From assembly GCA_965233625.1 (NCBI GenBank), contig OZ247499.1:6510001-6574000 (forward strand): DNA of 64,000 bases, written 5' to 3'. The notes under the pieces are model-generated. The model searched no databases. It was not told where the DNA came from and was given only the letters and a program-made list of their open reading frames with translations. Of the stretch, positions 1-8,880 are shown piece by piece. The stretch's first letter is position 1. The number at the start of each line of letters is the position of its first letter. The stretch is from G965233625 sp965233625. Its GTDB lineage: Bacteria > Planctomycetota > Planctomycetia > Pirellulales > Pirellulaceae. The position numbers and the translations under genes are program-made.

Positions 1-705
1 GCCTTTCCAGTCGTACTGCACAAATACGGTTCCGGTGCGCTGACTGACTTGCGAGAAGCCACGGCCGGCTGCTGCTTCCTGACCGTTCCATTCGTCCCAG
101 GATTTGTCCTGGAACCAGGCGCCACGCCAGCCGGCGCCGACGTGATGCGTTGCATTTTGGTTCAGAGCCAGCCGCCATGCGACTTCTGCATACGTCACCC
201 ATTCAGCCGCGGGAAAATGGAAGCTCCATTGCCGGTCGTAGGCAGCGAACGTCTGTGAAAAGTTGTAGTCAAATTCCAGGAATTGACCAGCAGGCAGAAC
301 GCCCGCAGCGCCGATTTCCGTGATGCCTGCCACTGTATGCGTTCCGCCCCAGCCCAGCACACCGCCACGCGTTACGAAACGCCGCGCAGGTCCGTTGCCG
401 GTATGAATCACGCCCAGCCGCGTGGCATAGGTGCCCGCCAGCGGATGGTCGTCCACGGTTTGATCATGCTCCGCCTGGAACATCGGATTCCAGAATGAAC
501 CGTCGCTGAGCGGATGGCTACCGGTGTCCGGGTAGAAGTCGATCACAGAGGGGGCGAAGAAATGATTCTGCGAAGGATCTTCGCTGATGAATCCGGGCGA
601 AAGCACCGTTTGTCCGCGCGCACAATTCCCAAGACCCACGAGGCAGCTTGCCATTGCCGCCGCCGTAAGCCAGATATGCACAGCAGGTAACGTGTTGCCG
701 GGCAT
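1..705 (-). CDS. Secreted, probably beta-rich hypothetical protein (C-terminus cut off by window edge)
   Basis: An open frame runs without stop from an ATG at 703-705 to base 1, giving the first 235 residues. The N-terminus (MPGNTLPAVHIWLTAAAMAS...) is a Sec signal peptide. The rest is rich in Gly, Trp, Phe and Tyr, with alternating polar and aromatic stretches such as EFDYNFSQTFAAYDRQW and HHVGAGWRGAWFQDKSW, as in outer-membrane beta-barrels or secreted beta-sandwich proteins. I recognise no family. The reading frame is convincing because plus-strand and shifted frames give no coherent protein here. Its stop lies outside the window, so length and function are unknown. Confidence 0.7.
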   Translation of the reverse strand, partial: MPGNTLPAVHIWLTAAAMASCLVGLGNCARGQTVLSPGFISEDPSQNHFFAPSVIDFYPDTGSHPLSDGSFWNPMFQAEHDQTVDDHPLAGTYATRLGVIHTGNGPARRFVTRGGVLGWGGTHTVAGITEIGAAGVLPAGQFLEFDYNFSQTFAAYDRQWSFHFPAAEWVTYAEVAWRLALNQNATHHVGAGWRGAWFQDKSWDEWNGQEAAAGRGFSQVSQRTGTVFVQYDWKG

Positions 706-792
706 TCCGATTCCTGGAGAATTTCACAACATCGCTTATGCGACTAGTAGCAGGAACCGGCGAATGGCTCAACACGTTCTTTTTTGTGAAAT

Positions 793-1980
793 CTACCGTT
801 CGTCACTGCCGCACCGTAGGACGATGCGGGTGATTTCAGGCGGACAACTGATGCGCAGCGGTTGCAGGCCGCTGATACCGCGGCTGACGTGTAGCAGTGT
901 CTGATCTTTGAAGAAGACCCCGCTCGCGTAACGCACGCCGTAGTAGCTGGGCGAAACAATCGGCCCGTACAGCGGCGCCCGGATCTGCCCGCCGTGATTG
1001 TGGCCTGCCAGCATCAGGTCAAACTTCCGCGCGACGGCCCAGCCGAACTGATCGGGCGTGTGGGCCATCAGCATGCGGAAGCGTGGCGCCGGTTCTTTGT
1101 CTTCTGAAAGATCATCGTCCGTTACGGCCGGAAACCACGGCATCTCGTTGCCGGCCAGCAGCACAGGCGTTTCACCGCATTGGATATTCATACACCGGCC
1201 GCCAACGTGAATCAGCCCGGAGTCTTTCAGCGTATCCAGCAACGGTTGAATGTCGCACAGCCGTTTATCGTGATTGCCCAGCACATAATACACGCCGTCA
1301 CGCGCGGTTAGTTTGCCGAGCGTATCCGGTATCCAGGCGATGCACTTTTCTTTGTCAACAATGTCGCCCGTAACAGCGACCATATCGCTTTGCTGCTGGT
1401 TAGCCAGTTGCACACAGTGCTCAAAGAACTCTTTTTCCAGGGCGCCGTGGAAGTGGAGGTCGGAGATGTGCGTGATGGTGTAGCCGTCTAACTCTGGCGG
1501 CAGCCCGGGCAGTGCGAATTCCTTTTCGTTGACTTCAACAAAGAAGATACCGTTGCCGGGGATCTTATCGGCAATGCGTCCCACCATCGACCCGACCGGG
1601 CGATGGCCAAGTGCGGCGACAACATCTTCGACGCGGCCTTTGCACGAAAGGAACTGCGCTGGCTTCTGCGTGGTGAGTTTACGCCAGAGCCACAGTGGTG
1701 GAACTGCGATGCCGGCCAGCCAGCACGGGATCAGATATCCCAGGGGCGTCCAGAACGTAGCATCGTTGAAGTGGTCGTAGATCCTAAAGCCTTCTAACCA
1801 CATCCGTATGGCGAATAGCGTGGGGATAATCACGATGATCGCCGCGATGAACTTTTCCAGCGTCTTGATCGTCCGGCAACTCACCCCGGTAGCATGGATG
1901 CGATTAAAGATGGCGACCCACAGCGCGAAGTGTCCCAGGAACCCCAGGGCAGCCAGTAGAATGTCAACAAAAAGTGTCAT
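793..1980 (-). CDS. Membrane-anchored calcineurin-like metallophosphoesterase
   Basis: A 395-residue protein with three hydrophobic segments near residues 5-25, 42-62 and 80-98, followed by a complete calcineurin-like phosphoesterase domain. The metal-binding motifs are all visible: D174-L-H176 in ISDLHFHG, G205-D206 in GDIVD, G235-N-H-D238, H307 in MAHTPDQ and G326-H-N-H-G330. The order and spacing match the YkuE/YaeI-like family, membrane-bound enzymes proposed to act on lipid or nucleotide phosphates. The substrate is unknown. The ATG at 1978-1980 is the only sensible start because it precedes the first membrane segment. It lies 72 bases downstream of the PAS-GAF-receiver gene on the same strand and may be co-transcribed with it. 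Confidence 0.88.
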   Translation of the reverse strand: MTLFVDILLAALGFLGHFALWVAIFNRIHATGVSCRTIKTLEKFIAAIIVIIPTLFAIRMWLEGFRIYDHFNDATFWTPLGYLIPCWLAGIAVPPLWLWRKLTTQKPAQFLSCKGRVEDVVAALGHRPVGSMVGRIADKIPGNGIFFVEVNEKEFALPGLPPELDGYTITHISDLHFHGALEKEFFEHCVQLANQQQSDMVAVTGDIVDKEKCIAWIPDTLGKLTARDGVYYVLGNHDKRLCDIQPLLDTLKDSGLIHVGGRCMNIQCGETPVLLAGNEMPWFPAVTDDDLSEDKEPAPRFRMLMAHTPDQFGWAVARKFDLMLAGHNHGGQIRAPLYGPIVSPSYYGVRYASGVFFKDQTLLHVSRGISGLQPLRISCPPEITRIVLRCGSDER

Positions 1981-2052
1981 CGGGCTGGTGCGGAATCTCC
2001 CGGAAAACGCTGAACCAGTGCAACAGAGAATTGGCTACGCGGCGTACGCAGA

Positions 2053-3915
2053 TCAAGAAGCCTCTGACGGTGGCGTGTCGTCAGCTTCATCATTCTTGTC
2101 TTCCGGCTCTGCGGGTGGGGGCGGGTTCTTAGCGTACTCGATCACGGTTTCGACCGTTTCCAGCAGCTGATCCAGACGGAACGGTTTGTAAAGAACACCG
2201 CGCGGATGTAGCCCCGCCTGACGCGCCTTGACGATTGAATGACCCGGATCGTAACCAAAGCCCGTCATCAGCACCATCGGCACCGGGTTCATCAGATTCT
2301 GCAGCCGTAACATCAGTTGATGGCCGGACATGTCTGGCAGGCGGATGTCGGCAATCACGCATTCGTAGTCGTGATCGGGGCCTGAGTTCCGCACCATATA
2401 AACGGCTTCGCCCGCGGTGTGCGCCGTTTCCACAATGCAGCCGTAACGGTCCAGCAGGGCGTGGGCGTGTTTGCGGACACCTTCGTCATCGTCCACCACC
2501 AGCACGCGGCGGCTGACCAGGCCGGGGCGGTCGGCGATGGCGGCGCCCGGATTCAGCACAGCCTGCGACGGTGTCATCGTCTGTCCGACTTTGTGAATCA
2601 CCTGCTTGATATCGCGGGCGTTCTTGAGGATGCGTTGCAGCCGCTCGACAACTTCCGGTTCGTGCCCGATGTATTTCTCCATCACGTTGACCGCTTCATT
2701 CAAAATCTGGTCAACGGGCAACGCCACGGCCGAGTGAATAGCTTCAACACTCTGCTGCGCCGTATTAGCACTTTGTGCGGCGAGTAGTTCCAGCGTGTTC
2801 AGGGCGACCGCCAGATCACGTGAGAAAATCTCCAGGAACTGCAGGTCACTTTCGCTGAATGCGCGCGGATCAGGACTTTCCACATTAAAGCTGCCCAGCA
2901 CCTGATCATGCAGGATCAGCGGCACGGTCAGCGAACTCTTGGCGCCACGGAAGCCTTCGATATAGAGCGGATCTTCTTCGGTGTCTTCGCACAGATAGCT
3001 TTTGCCCGTGGCCGCTACAAATCCAGTCACGCCGTTGTCCTGCGGCTGGGCAAACAGCTCGCGACTAGCGGCTTCGTCGTCGATGCCTACGGCCAGCAGC
3101 GGTTCCAGGCGGCCGGTTTCCTGATCTAGCAGACGGATCTCCACCACGTCGAAATGCAGCAGATCGCTGGTGTGGTGCAGAATGTTAGATTTCAGTAGTT
3201 CGATACGATCGGCAATCGTCATTTCGAACACTTCTTCGGGCGTCAGGTCGGCCAGTTCCAGGCCGGCTTTGTGGATGGCCGTCAGCTTCTGCTGCTGGAG
3301 CGACTCCACGGTGATATCGCGAACGGTGACGATCAGATGGGGCGGCTCTCCGCTCTCGGTCATCACCATTGCTGCGTGAATCTGGAAGTACCGGTTGTCA
3401 GAGAGCCGCAGCGTGGTGCTGCTGCTCTGGCCGGTGGCCAGCACCGTATGGAACGGGCAGAAATCGGGGCCGAGAATCTCCGGCGTATCCAGCGCCGTGT
3501 AGAAGTTCTGACCGGTGATGTCGTCCTGTGTTTTGCAGCCGGCCCATGTCAAAAGTTGCTTGTTGGCCCAGACCACAGCGTTGTCACTATCCAGCAGGGC
3601 GACACCGTCCGGCATCGCGTCGAGCGTGCGATCGTGCTGCAGCAGATGCCCGATTCGCAAGGCTTCTTGCAGGTGACGTGTGTCGATGTAGACGCCGGAA
3701 AACTCTTCGGACGTCAGCTGAGACAGAGCATGCAACGGGGAACGCGCCTCGACAACGTCGAACGCTTCCGTCAGGGTCTGAGGTGCGTCAGCTTGGGCGT
3801 GATCGGGGTCGCGCACAAACAGGATTCTGGGTTTGCCAGACAATCCCAAGCTCCGGTTGCTAGAAGGTAACCAACCCTGCCGATTATACGGAGCGACCTG
3901 CGTGATGCCAACCAC
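2053..3915 (-). CDS. PAS-GAF-receiver signalling protein without a kinase ATPase domain
   Basis: A cytoplasmic 620-residue signalling protein. In order: a degenerate receiver-like segment (about 28-90), a PAS domain (about 95-205), a GAF domain (about 230-375), a helical segment resembling a histidine-kinase dimerisation region (about 385-445) and an intact receiver domain (470-598). The receiver has the acidic cluster D475-D477, phospho-acceptor D523 in VIADIRLPD, T551 and K577. No HATPase_c N, G1 or G2 boxes are present, so it cannot phosphorylate itself as a normal hybrid kinase. The C-terminus is Pro/Glu/Asp rich. It starts with GTG; a TTG near 3843 preceded by GGAG is a possible alternative start. 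It probably receives phosphate from an unlinked kinase and reports a cytosolic signal. Confidence 0.85.
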   Translation of the reverse strand: MVGITQVAPYNRQGWLPSSNRSLGLSGKPRILFVRDPDHAQADAPQTLTEAFDVVEARSPLHALSQLTSEEFSGVYIDTRHLQEALRIGHLLQHDRTLDAMPDGVALLDSDNAVVWANKQLLTWAGCKTQDDITGQNFYTALDTPEILGPDFCPFHTVLATGQSSSTTLRLSDNRYFQIHAAMVMTESGEPPHLIVTVRDITVESLQQQKLTAIHKAGLELADLTPEEVFEMTIADRIELLKSNILHHTSDLLHFDVVEIRLLDQETGRLEPLLAVGIDDEAASRELFAQPQDNGVTGFVAATGKSYLCEDTEEDPLYIEGFRGAKSSLTVPLILHDQVLGSFNVESPDPRAFSESDLQFLEIFSRDLAVALNTLELLAAQSANTAQQSVEAIHSAVALPVDQILNEAVNVMEKYIGHEPEVVERLQRILKNARDIKQVIHKVGQTMTPSQAVLNPGAAIADRPGLVSRRVLVVDDDEGVRKHAHALLDRYGCIVETAHTAGEAVYMVRNSGPDHDYECVIADIRLPDMSGHQLMLRLQNLMNPVPMVLMTGFGYDPGHSIVKARQAGLHPRGVLYKPFRLDQLLETVETVIEYAKNPPPPAEPEDKNDEADDTPPSEAS

Positions 3916-3975
3916 GCGACGAACAGGTAAAGCCGGTTCTCTGTGAGAGCGACCGCAACCGCAGGACCTGCGGAT

Positions 3976-6015
3976 TTACGGGGCTTCTTCCTCTTCTTCA
4001 AAGCCCGGCAATGCGGGAAGCTCAGGCAGCACGGGGTCTGGCGGCGTATCTCCGGCGGCTTCTGTTGGCGCCTTCGTGGTGGTGGGTGGTGTGGAGGGAA
4101 CGGTGGAAGCGGGTAGTCTGGAGGCAGAGCCGCGCAGCTTTGTCTCGGCGGCGATGACCTGTTCGTTGAGTTTCTGGAGGCGGGCTGTCTGTGCCTGGTA
4201 GTCTGCTAGTTTGTCTGGCTCAATGCGGGCGATCTGTTCGACCAGTTCAGCCAGGTCCACAATCAGCGACACGCCTTTTTTCCGCATGGCTGCCAGGGTT
4301 AGATAGTCGGCCGCCTTGATCAGTTCCGCCAGTTCCCGTTCCGCCCGTGGCAGATGGTCACCAACATTAGAAACATCGGCTGCCGCCCAGGTCTGCAGGA
4401 CGAACTTGCGCGCCGCCTCGTGTGCGGGTGACTTGATCTGCCACGTTTGTTTGAGGCTGGCAATCCGCTCTGCCACGCCGGGCTTGCCGGGGAAGGTTTC
4501 CAGCGCCTGTTCGAGAAGCTTGATACCTTCTTCGATGTTGCCCGCCTGGATCGCCTGGCTGGAACCTTCGATCAGATTGTGGGCCAGATTCTCGTTCGTG
4601 ATGTCCTCAATGGTCTGCGTCAGCGAACGGGTGCTGCGATTGATGCTGGCTTCGTCCTGCTGCAACACCTGTAACGCGTTGCCCGCCGCTGCAAGTCGCA
4701 GCGTGATGGCCTGCCCGGCCCCGCCTTCAATGGCGCCGGCCTGTTTCTGCAGGTCGGATAGATCACCACCAGCACGCGTCAGCTGCGCACGGACGGCTTT
4801 GCCGAGCGCTAGAAAACGGTCGCGGGCGGCTTCATACTTCTTCTCCCCGATCAGCCGGTTGGCGGCCTGGTAATTTGCGTCGATCCCCGTCCGCAGCGCG
4901 ACAAGGTCCTGGCTGAGGTATTGTGCTTTGCGAAGCACTTCACTTTTCTGACGCGAGTTCGCGTCGACGCGGACTTTGACGATGAGTTCTTCCATAGCAG
5001 AAGTAACGGGCACCGGCATATTCACCGCCGAGACGCCGCCTTGTAGCAGCCTAACGTAGGCCAGCCCGTTATAACGCACGGCGCTAGTGCGGAAGCCTGC
5101 GGCATCTGGCGGACCGAAAAAATCGCCTTCGGCCCCGGCGCCGAATCCTACGCTGCTGCCCTTCACCGGCCAGGAGGTAACGGGGAAGCCCGTGTCGGCG
5201 TCGATCAGTTTGACACGGATGCTGCCCGTGGTTGTTTTCAACCGCAAAGCACGATAACCCAGGACACGGGCCGACCGGCTGAAGGGCGAAGCAACATCGC
5301 TGGCCACATCCGCCACGGCTGGATCAACCACGCCTTTGGTCAGCTTCAGCACCGTCCGCCGCAGGGGCCGGATGCGGACTTTATTGCCGGCCGCCAGTTC
5401 TTCTTTGTAAGGCGTCAGCACGGCGCCATCGTGCAGAAACACCTGCAACTTCTCTGGCCAGGAAGACCCCTGAAAATACAGCCGCTGCTGGGCGGGGGCG
5501 GTCGCAATGGATTGCAGGCGGGCGACGGGTGCGAAGTCTGCCTGCACCGCCTGACAGACGGCTTTGGCCACCCAGCGCCGGTCGGGTGTGGTGCGGGAGT
5601 AGACGGGGCTGATGTACTGAAGTTCCGCGTCCAGTTGCCGCCAGCGGATGTGGTACAGGTTGTTGCGGTGGTCAATCTCAAACAGAAATACTTTCTGTGG
5701 CAGTTCCACCTTGAGTTTTTCAAACGATAAATCCGCGGCGGTCAGCCCCCCGCCGGCGATGTGACGGATTAGCCAGTGACCTTTATCAACGCCCGAAACT
5801 ACTTCCGTTGTGGCAAGCGGTCCAAATAAATTCCGCACCTGGTCCTCTGCCAGCAGCGTGACGGAATCGCGGAAAGCCTGCGTCATCAGCGGGCTATCGA
5901 CAAACCGCACAATCACGGTCAATTCATACGGTTTGTCTTCGCGCCACGAAGCATCTGCCAGTTGCGGCGTTATCAGCAACAGCATGCCGGCGATGAGTAG
6001 TGCGAGTGGTTTCAT
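3976..6015 (-). CDS. Secreted hypothetical protein with helical repeats, partner of the solute-binding protein
   Basis: A 679-residue protein starting at the ATG 6013-6015, chosen because it begins the signal peptide MKPLALLIAGMLLLITPQLADA; a frame extension to 6147 overlaps the upstream gene and is rejected. After a mixed N-terminal region (to about 320) comes a largely helical part with TPR-like segments (for example EGIKLLEQALETFPGKPGVAERI). The C-terminal tail is Pro/Thr rich and ends in EEEEEAP. I recognise no named domain. It starts 34 bases after the stop of the oligopeptide-type binding protein, and both carry a PGF...EEEEE motif (here at the C-terminus, there near the mature N-terminus). 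This suggests a conserved two-gene unit acting outside the cytoplasm. Confidence 0.72.
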   Translation of the reverse strand: MKPLALLIAGMLLLITPQLADASWREDKPYELTVIVRFVDSPLMTQAFRDSVTLLAEDQVRNLFGPLATTEVVSGVDKGHWLIRHIAGGGLTAADLSFEKLKVELPQKVFLFEIDHRNNLYHIRWRQLDAELQYISPVYSRTTPDRRWVAKAVCQAVQADFAPVARLQSIATAPAQQRLYFQGSSWPEKLQVFLHDGAVLTPYKEELAAGNKVRIRPLRRTVLKLTKGVVDPAVADVASDVASPFSRSARVLGYRALRLKTTTGSIRVKLIDADTGFPVTSWPVKGSSVGFGAGAEGDFFGPPDAAGFRTSAVRYNGLAYVRLLQGGVSAVNMPVPVTSAMEELIVKVRVDANSRQKSEVLRKAQYLSQDLVALRTGIDANYQAANRLIGEKKYEAARDRFLALGKAVRAQLTRAGGDLSDLQKQAGAIEGGAGQAITLRLAAAGNALQVLQQDEASINRSTRSLTQTIEDITNENLAHNLIEGSSQAIQAGNIEEGIKLLEQALETFPGKPGVAERIASLKQTWQIKSPAHEAARKFVLQTWAAADVSNVGDHLPRAERELAELIKAADYLTLAAMRKKGVSLIVDLAELVEQIARIEPDKLADYQAQTARLQKLNEQVIAAETKLRGSASRLPASTVPSTPPTTTKAPTEAAGDTPPDPVLPELPALPGFEEEEEAP

Positions 6016-6049
6016 CAGATGCCGTTTTGAAACGGAGTTGAAGGGAAGG

Positions 6050-8689
6050 CTACTGGCTGATCCGCCAGTTTTCGATGCTGTCAAACAACCGCACGGCATC
6101 CAGCCGGGCGTTCTCCACAGAGCGATGCACGGCCACGTAGGTATCAAGCTGCCAGAGCGGAATGACTACCGCGTTGCGTGACAATTCCGTATGAATCTGA
6201 TGCGTCTGATTCTGGATCGTGCGGAACTGCTTGTGCTGTGAGAGCGTCGTGAACATCGTCTGTAAATTCAGATTGGGTTTGTAACCCATAAAGTTCGCGC
6301 CCCGCGCCCCGGCGTCCTGCGGATCAAGCAGCGGCCACAGCCAGTAACTGCCGCCGGTGAAATCGTGCCGCCAGTACACCAGATCAAAAGCATGCTTGAC
6401 CATCACGCGGTCGAACATAGCTTCTGGCTCAACCGGCGCCAGTTCGATCTGAATGCCGATCGCCGCAGCGCTTTGTTTAATTTGTTCGCAAGCTTGTAGC
6501 ACATCCTGATCGCGGGCCGGGAAGACTAGCTGTATGGGACGCAGTTCGTCGCGTAGCTCCTGCTTGGCCTGGGTTAGAAAGGCGGCTGCTTTGGCTTTGC
6601 TGAATTCCGCCGCTTTATCGTTGTACGCCCAGCTATCGCAGGGAAACGGACCATGCAGCGGCGCGTGATCCAGCTCGCGGCCCGGCGCGCGGAAGTGGGC
6701 GTTGAGTATGGTGGTGCGATCTATCGCATTGGCCAGCGCGAGGCGGAAATTCGCATTGTGCAGCCCCGTGTCCCGGCGGGTGGCACGATAGTTCGGCGCC
6801 AGGAAGTACACGCTTTGCGGGCGGATTTTCTTCACCGTCAGACCGGCGATATCCAGTTGCCGCACCTGCTCCTGCTGCAAGCCATAGATTAAATGCAGGT
6901 TGTCTTTGCGAAATTCTTCGACCGCTTCAATCGCGTCGTACTGATGAAAGACAATCTGCTCGATATCCAGATCTTTGCGCCGCCGGTAAAAGGGATTGGC
7001 GCTGAACCGCACTTCGTCCGCCGTCTGCCCGCTCAGGCGGTAAGGTCCAGTGCCAACCGGATCCGCGGCGAAGGCATCTAACTCGGCACGGTCGGCCCCT
7101 TGCGCGGGGAAGTGATGTTTGGGCAGAACCGGGAACTGCATCGCGGCGAGTGGTTGCCAGAAATCCCGTGCCAGCATGATCTCGACAGCGCTGCGATCCT
7201 GCGTGCGGATGTCAACAATCATTTCGCTCCACGCACGGGAATATCCGGGCGGTTGAAGCTTGCTGAAAATCTGGTAGCTCCATTCCACATCTTCCGCCAC
7301 GACCTGCCGTGTATTGTCGGACCACGAAACCTCGGGCAGATGGAACCTGCGGCCTTTGGCCAGCGGAACGGGGCGGCCCAGCGCTAGCTCTGTCTGGAAG
7401 TGGGGACCGGGCATTGCATCGCGGCGCCAGCGGACGAGTGATTCAAACTGCAAGTGGTGCGCGTGCCGCTCGGCGTCTGACCGTACTTCGAAGGGCGAAA
7501 GACTTTGCGGCAGCACCTGATAAGCCACCTCCAGCGTCTGCTGGCGGAGGTTCAACTGCTGCCTGGCGGTGTCGATCTCGCGGTGACCCGGCCAGACGCT
7601 TTCAGCCAGGGCAAGTTTTTCACGCTGCTCGCGCAACGTAGCCGCGGCGCCGGCGCTGCGGGCGATCTCGCCGGCGCGTTGCATCAGTCGTCTGCGGAGT
7701 TGCATGGCGCGGCTTTCGCCATCTTCCAGATCCACGCCAAACCGCGTGAAGAAGCCGCTGAGATTCTGCCGCGCCGTCTCGTACTGCCCGGCCGCTTCGG
7801 CCTGTTCAGCGGGTTTGACCAGCAAGGCTTCATAAATGGCTTTCATGCGGCTGTGGACAGGCGATGCGGCGCCGAGCGTCTGCCGTAACTGATCACAGAT
7901 TTCCAGCGCCTGATCGTGACGGCCCTGCTGAAACAACCACTGCGCTTCGCGGTAGCGGATGTTGAATAACGCCTGCTTCAGCGGCTGACGGACGGCGGCT
8001 TCCCAGGCCGGGCCGGTGCGGATCACGCGTTGCACCGCCGACTGATGCTCGGCAAGGGCCTTCTTCAGAACGGCAAGAGCCAGCTTCACGCGATCGCGGT
8101 GTTCCTGCGTAGCGAAGAAAATCTCCGGCGGCCGCGAACCAGAGACTAACGCCCGCGGCTGCACCGCCAGGGCCGTCGCCGCTTTGTCGATCATCCGCCA
8201 TTCGTAATACAGCACGGCGTCGATGCGTTTGCCAGTTAGCGGTGGCAGCTTAGAGGAACCCGTTTTCTGATACTTTTCAAAGCGGTACGTCTCACTGCTT
8301 TGGATATCGACCGGCTGACTGACCAGGCGGATTTTGCGGAGGATCGGTTTGTTGAAAGAGTCGCGTCCAAGCAACACCATGTCGCAGACGGGCTCGGCCA
8401 GCGCCTTCGCGATGTCTTCATTTTCTTCTGCCGCACCGGCAGCGGGAATATCCAGATCCTGGCCGTCTCCGGCAGGCGGTCCTACGTTTTCCCCAGGGGC
8501 TGCATCGCCTGGGGCGGGCATCGGGCCGGCGGGCTCTTCTTCCTCTTCTTCCTCACCAAATTCAAATCCAGGAATGCCCTGAGCGTAAGCTGTGTGAGAC
8601 TGCATGCAGAAGCAGGCAACGGGCACCATCGCCACAAGGATGAGGAAGGCGGCAGGGCAGGGCGGTTTGAAATGGATGCGTCGCTTCAT
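6050..8689 (-). CDS. ABC-type oligopeptide solute-binding protein (SBP_bac_5) with extra N-terminal helical domain
   Basis: An 879-residue exported protein. Residues 1-36 are a signal peptide, and 46-52 are seven consecutive Glu. A helical region of about 100-400 contains repeat-like segments (AQWLFQQGRHDQALEICDQL). The C-terminal half (about 430-860) is a bacterial family 5 extracellular solute-binding domain of OppA/DppA type, with hallmarks ADPVGTGPYRL, FRLALANAIDR and a C-terminal VVIPLWQ. No permease or ATPase of the Opp/Dpp type is encoded nearby, so it is an orphan. The ligand is probably a peptide or similar solute, but the fused helical domain suggests a specialised role. ATG at 8687-8689 is preceded by GGAAG. 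It is divergent from the J-like gene at 8881. Confidence 0.85.
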   Translation of the reverse strand: MKRRIHFKPPCPAAFLILVAMVPVACFCMQSHTAYAQGIPGFEFGEEEEEEEPAGPMPAPGDAAPGENVGPPAGDGQDLDIPAAGAAEENEDIAKALAEPVCDMVLLGRDSFNKPILRKIRLVSQPVDIQSSETYRFEKYQKTGSSKLPPLTGKRIDAVLYYEWRMIDKAATALAVQPRALVSGSRPPEIFFATQEHRDRVKLALAVLKKALAEHQSAVQRVIRTGPAWEAAVRQPLKQALFNIRYREAQWLFQQGRHDQALEICDQLRQTLGAASPVHSRMKAIYEALLVKPAEQAEAAGQYETARQNLSGFFTRFGVDLEDGESRAMQLRRRLMQRAGEIARSAGAAATLREQREKLALAESVWPGHREIDTARQQLNLRQQTLEVAYQVLPQSLSPFEVRSDAERHAHHLQFESLVRWRRDAMPGPHFQTELALGRPVPLAKGRRFHLPEVSWSDNTRQVVAEDVEWSYQIFSKLQPPGYSRAWSEMIVDIRTQDRSAVEIMLARDFWQPLAAMQFPVLPKHHFPAQGADRAELDAFAADPVGTGPYRLSGQTADEVRFSANPFYRRRKDLDIEQIVFHQYDAIEAVEEFRKDNLHLIYGLQQEQVRQLDIAGLTVKKIRPQSVYFLAPNYRATRRDTGLHNANFRLALANAIDRTTILNAHFRAPGRELDHAPLHGPFPCDSWAYNDKAAEFSKAKAAAFLTQAKQELRDELRPIQLVFPARDQDVLQACEQIKQSAAAIGIQIELAPVEPEAMFDRVMVKHAFDLVYWRHDFTGGSYWLWPLLDPQDAGARGANFMGYKPNLNLQTMFTTLSQHKQFRTIQNQTHQIHTELSRNAVVIPLWQLDTYVAVHRSVENARLDAVRLFDSIENWRISQ

Positions 8690-8833
8690 CGAACTTCCAG
8701 ATGAAAATGACGGCGAATTGCCGGTTTGAACCGTACAGTTATCTGTTCATCATCCAATTTCCTGTTGCTAAACGCAAGCGAATCCAACTCGCTGCCGGGC
8801 CCGGCGCGTGACGTATGATTATGCACACACTTG

Positions 8834-8862
8834 TTGATAGAAGGGCTGGCGCTTAGTATCGA
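8834..8862 (+). promoter_or_regulatory. Possible sigma70-type promoter
   Basis: TTGATA (8834-8839) and TATCGA (8857-8862) are separated by 17 bases in the 191-base divergent gap between 8689 and 8881. The -35 is good and the -10 is weak. The gap must hold promoters for both genes; I see no convincing one for the minus strand. Confidence 0.3.
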
Positions 8863-8880
8863 CATATATAAGGCCCGGAA

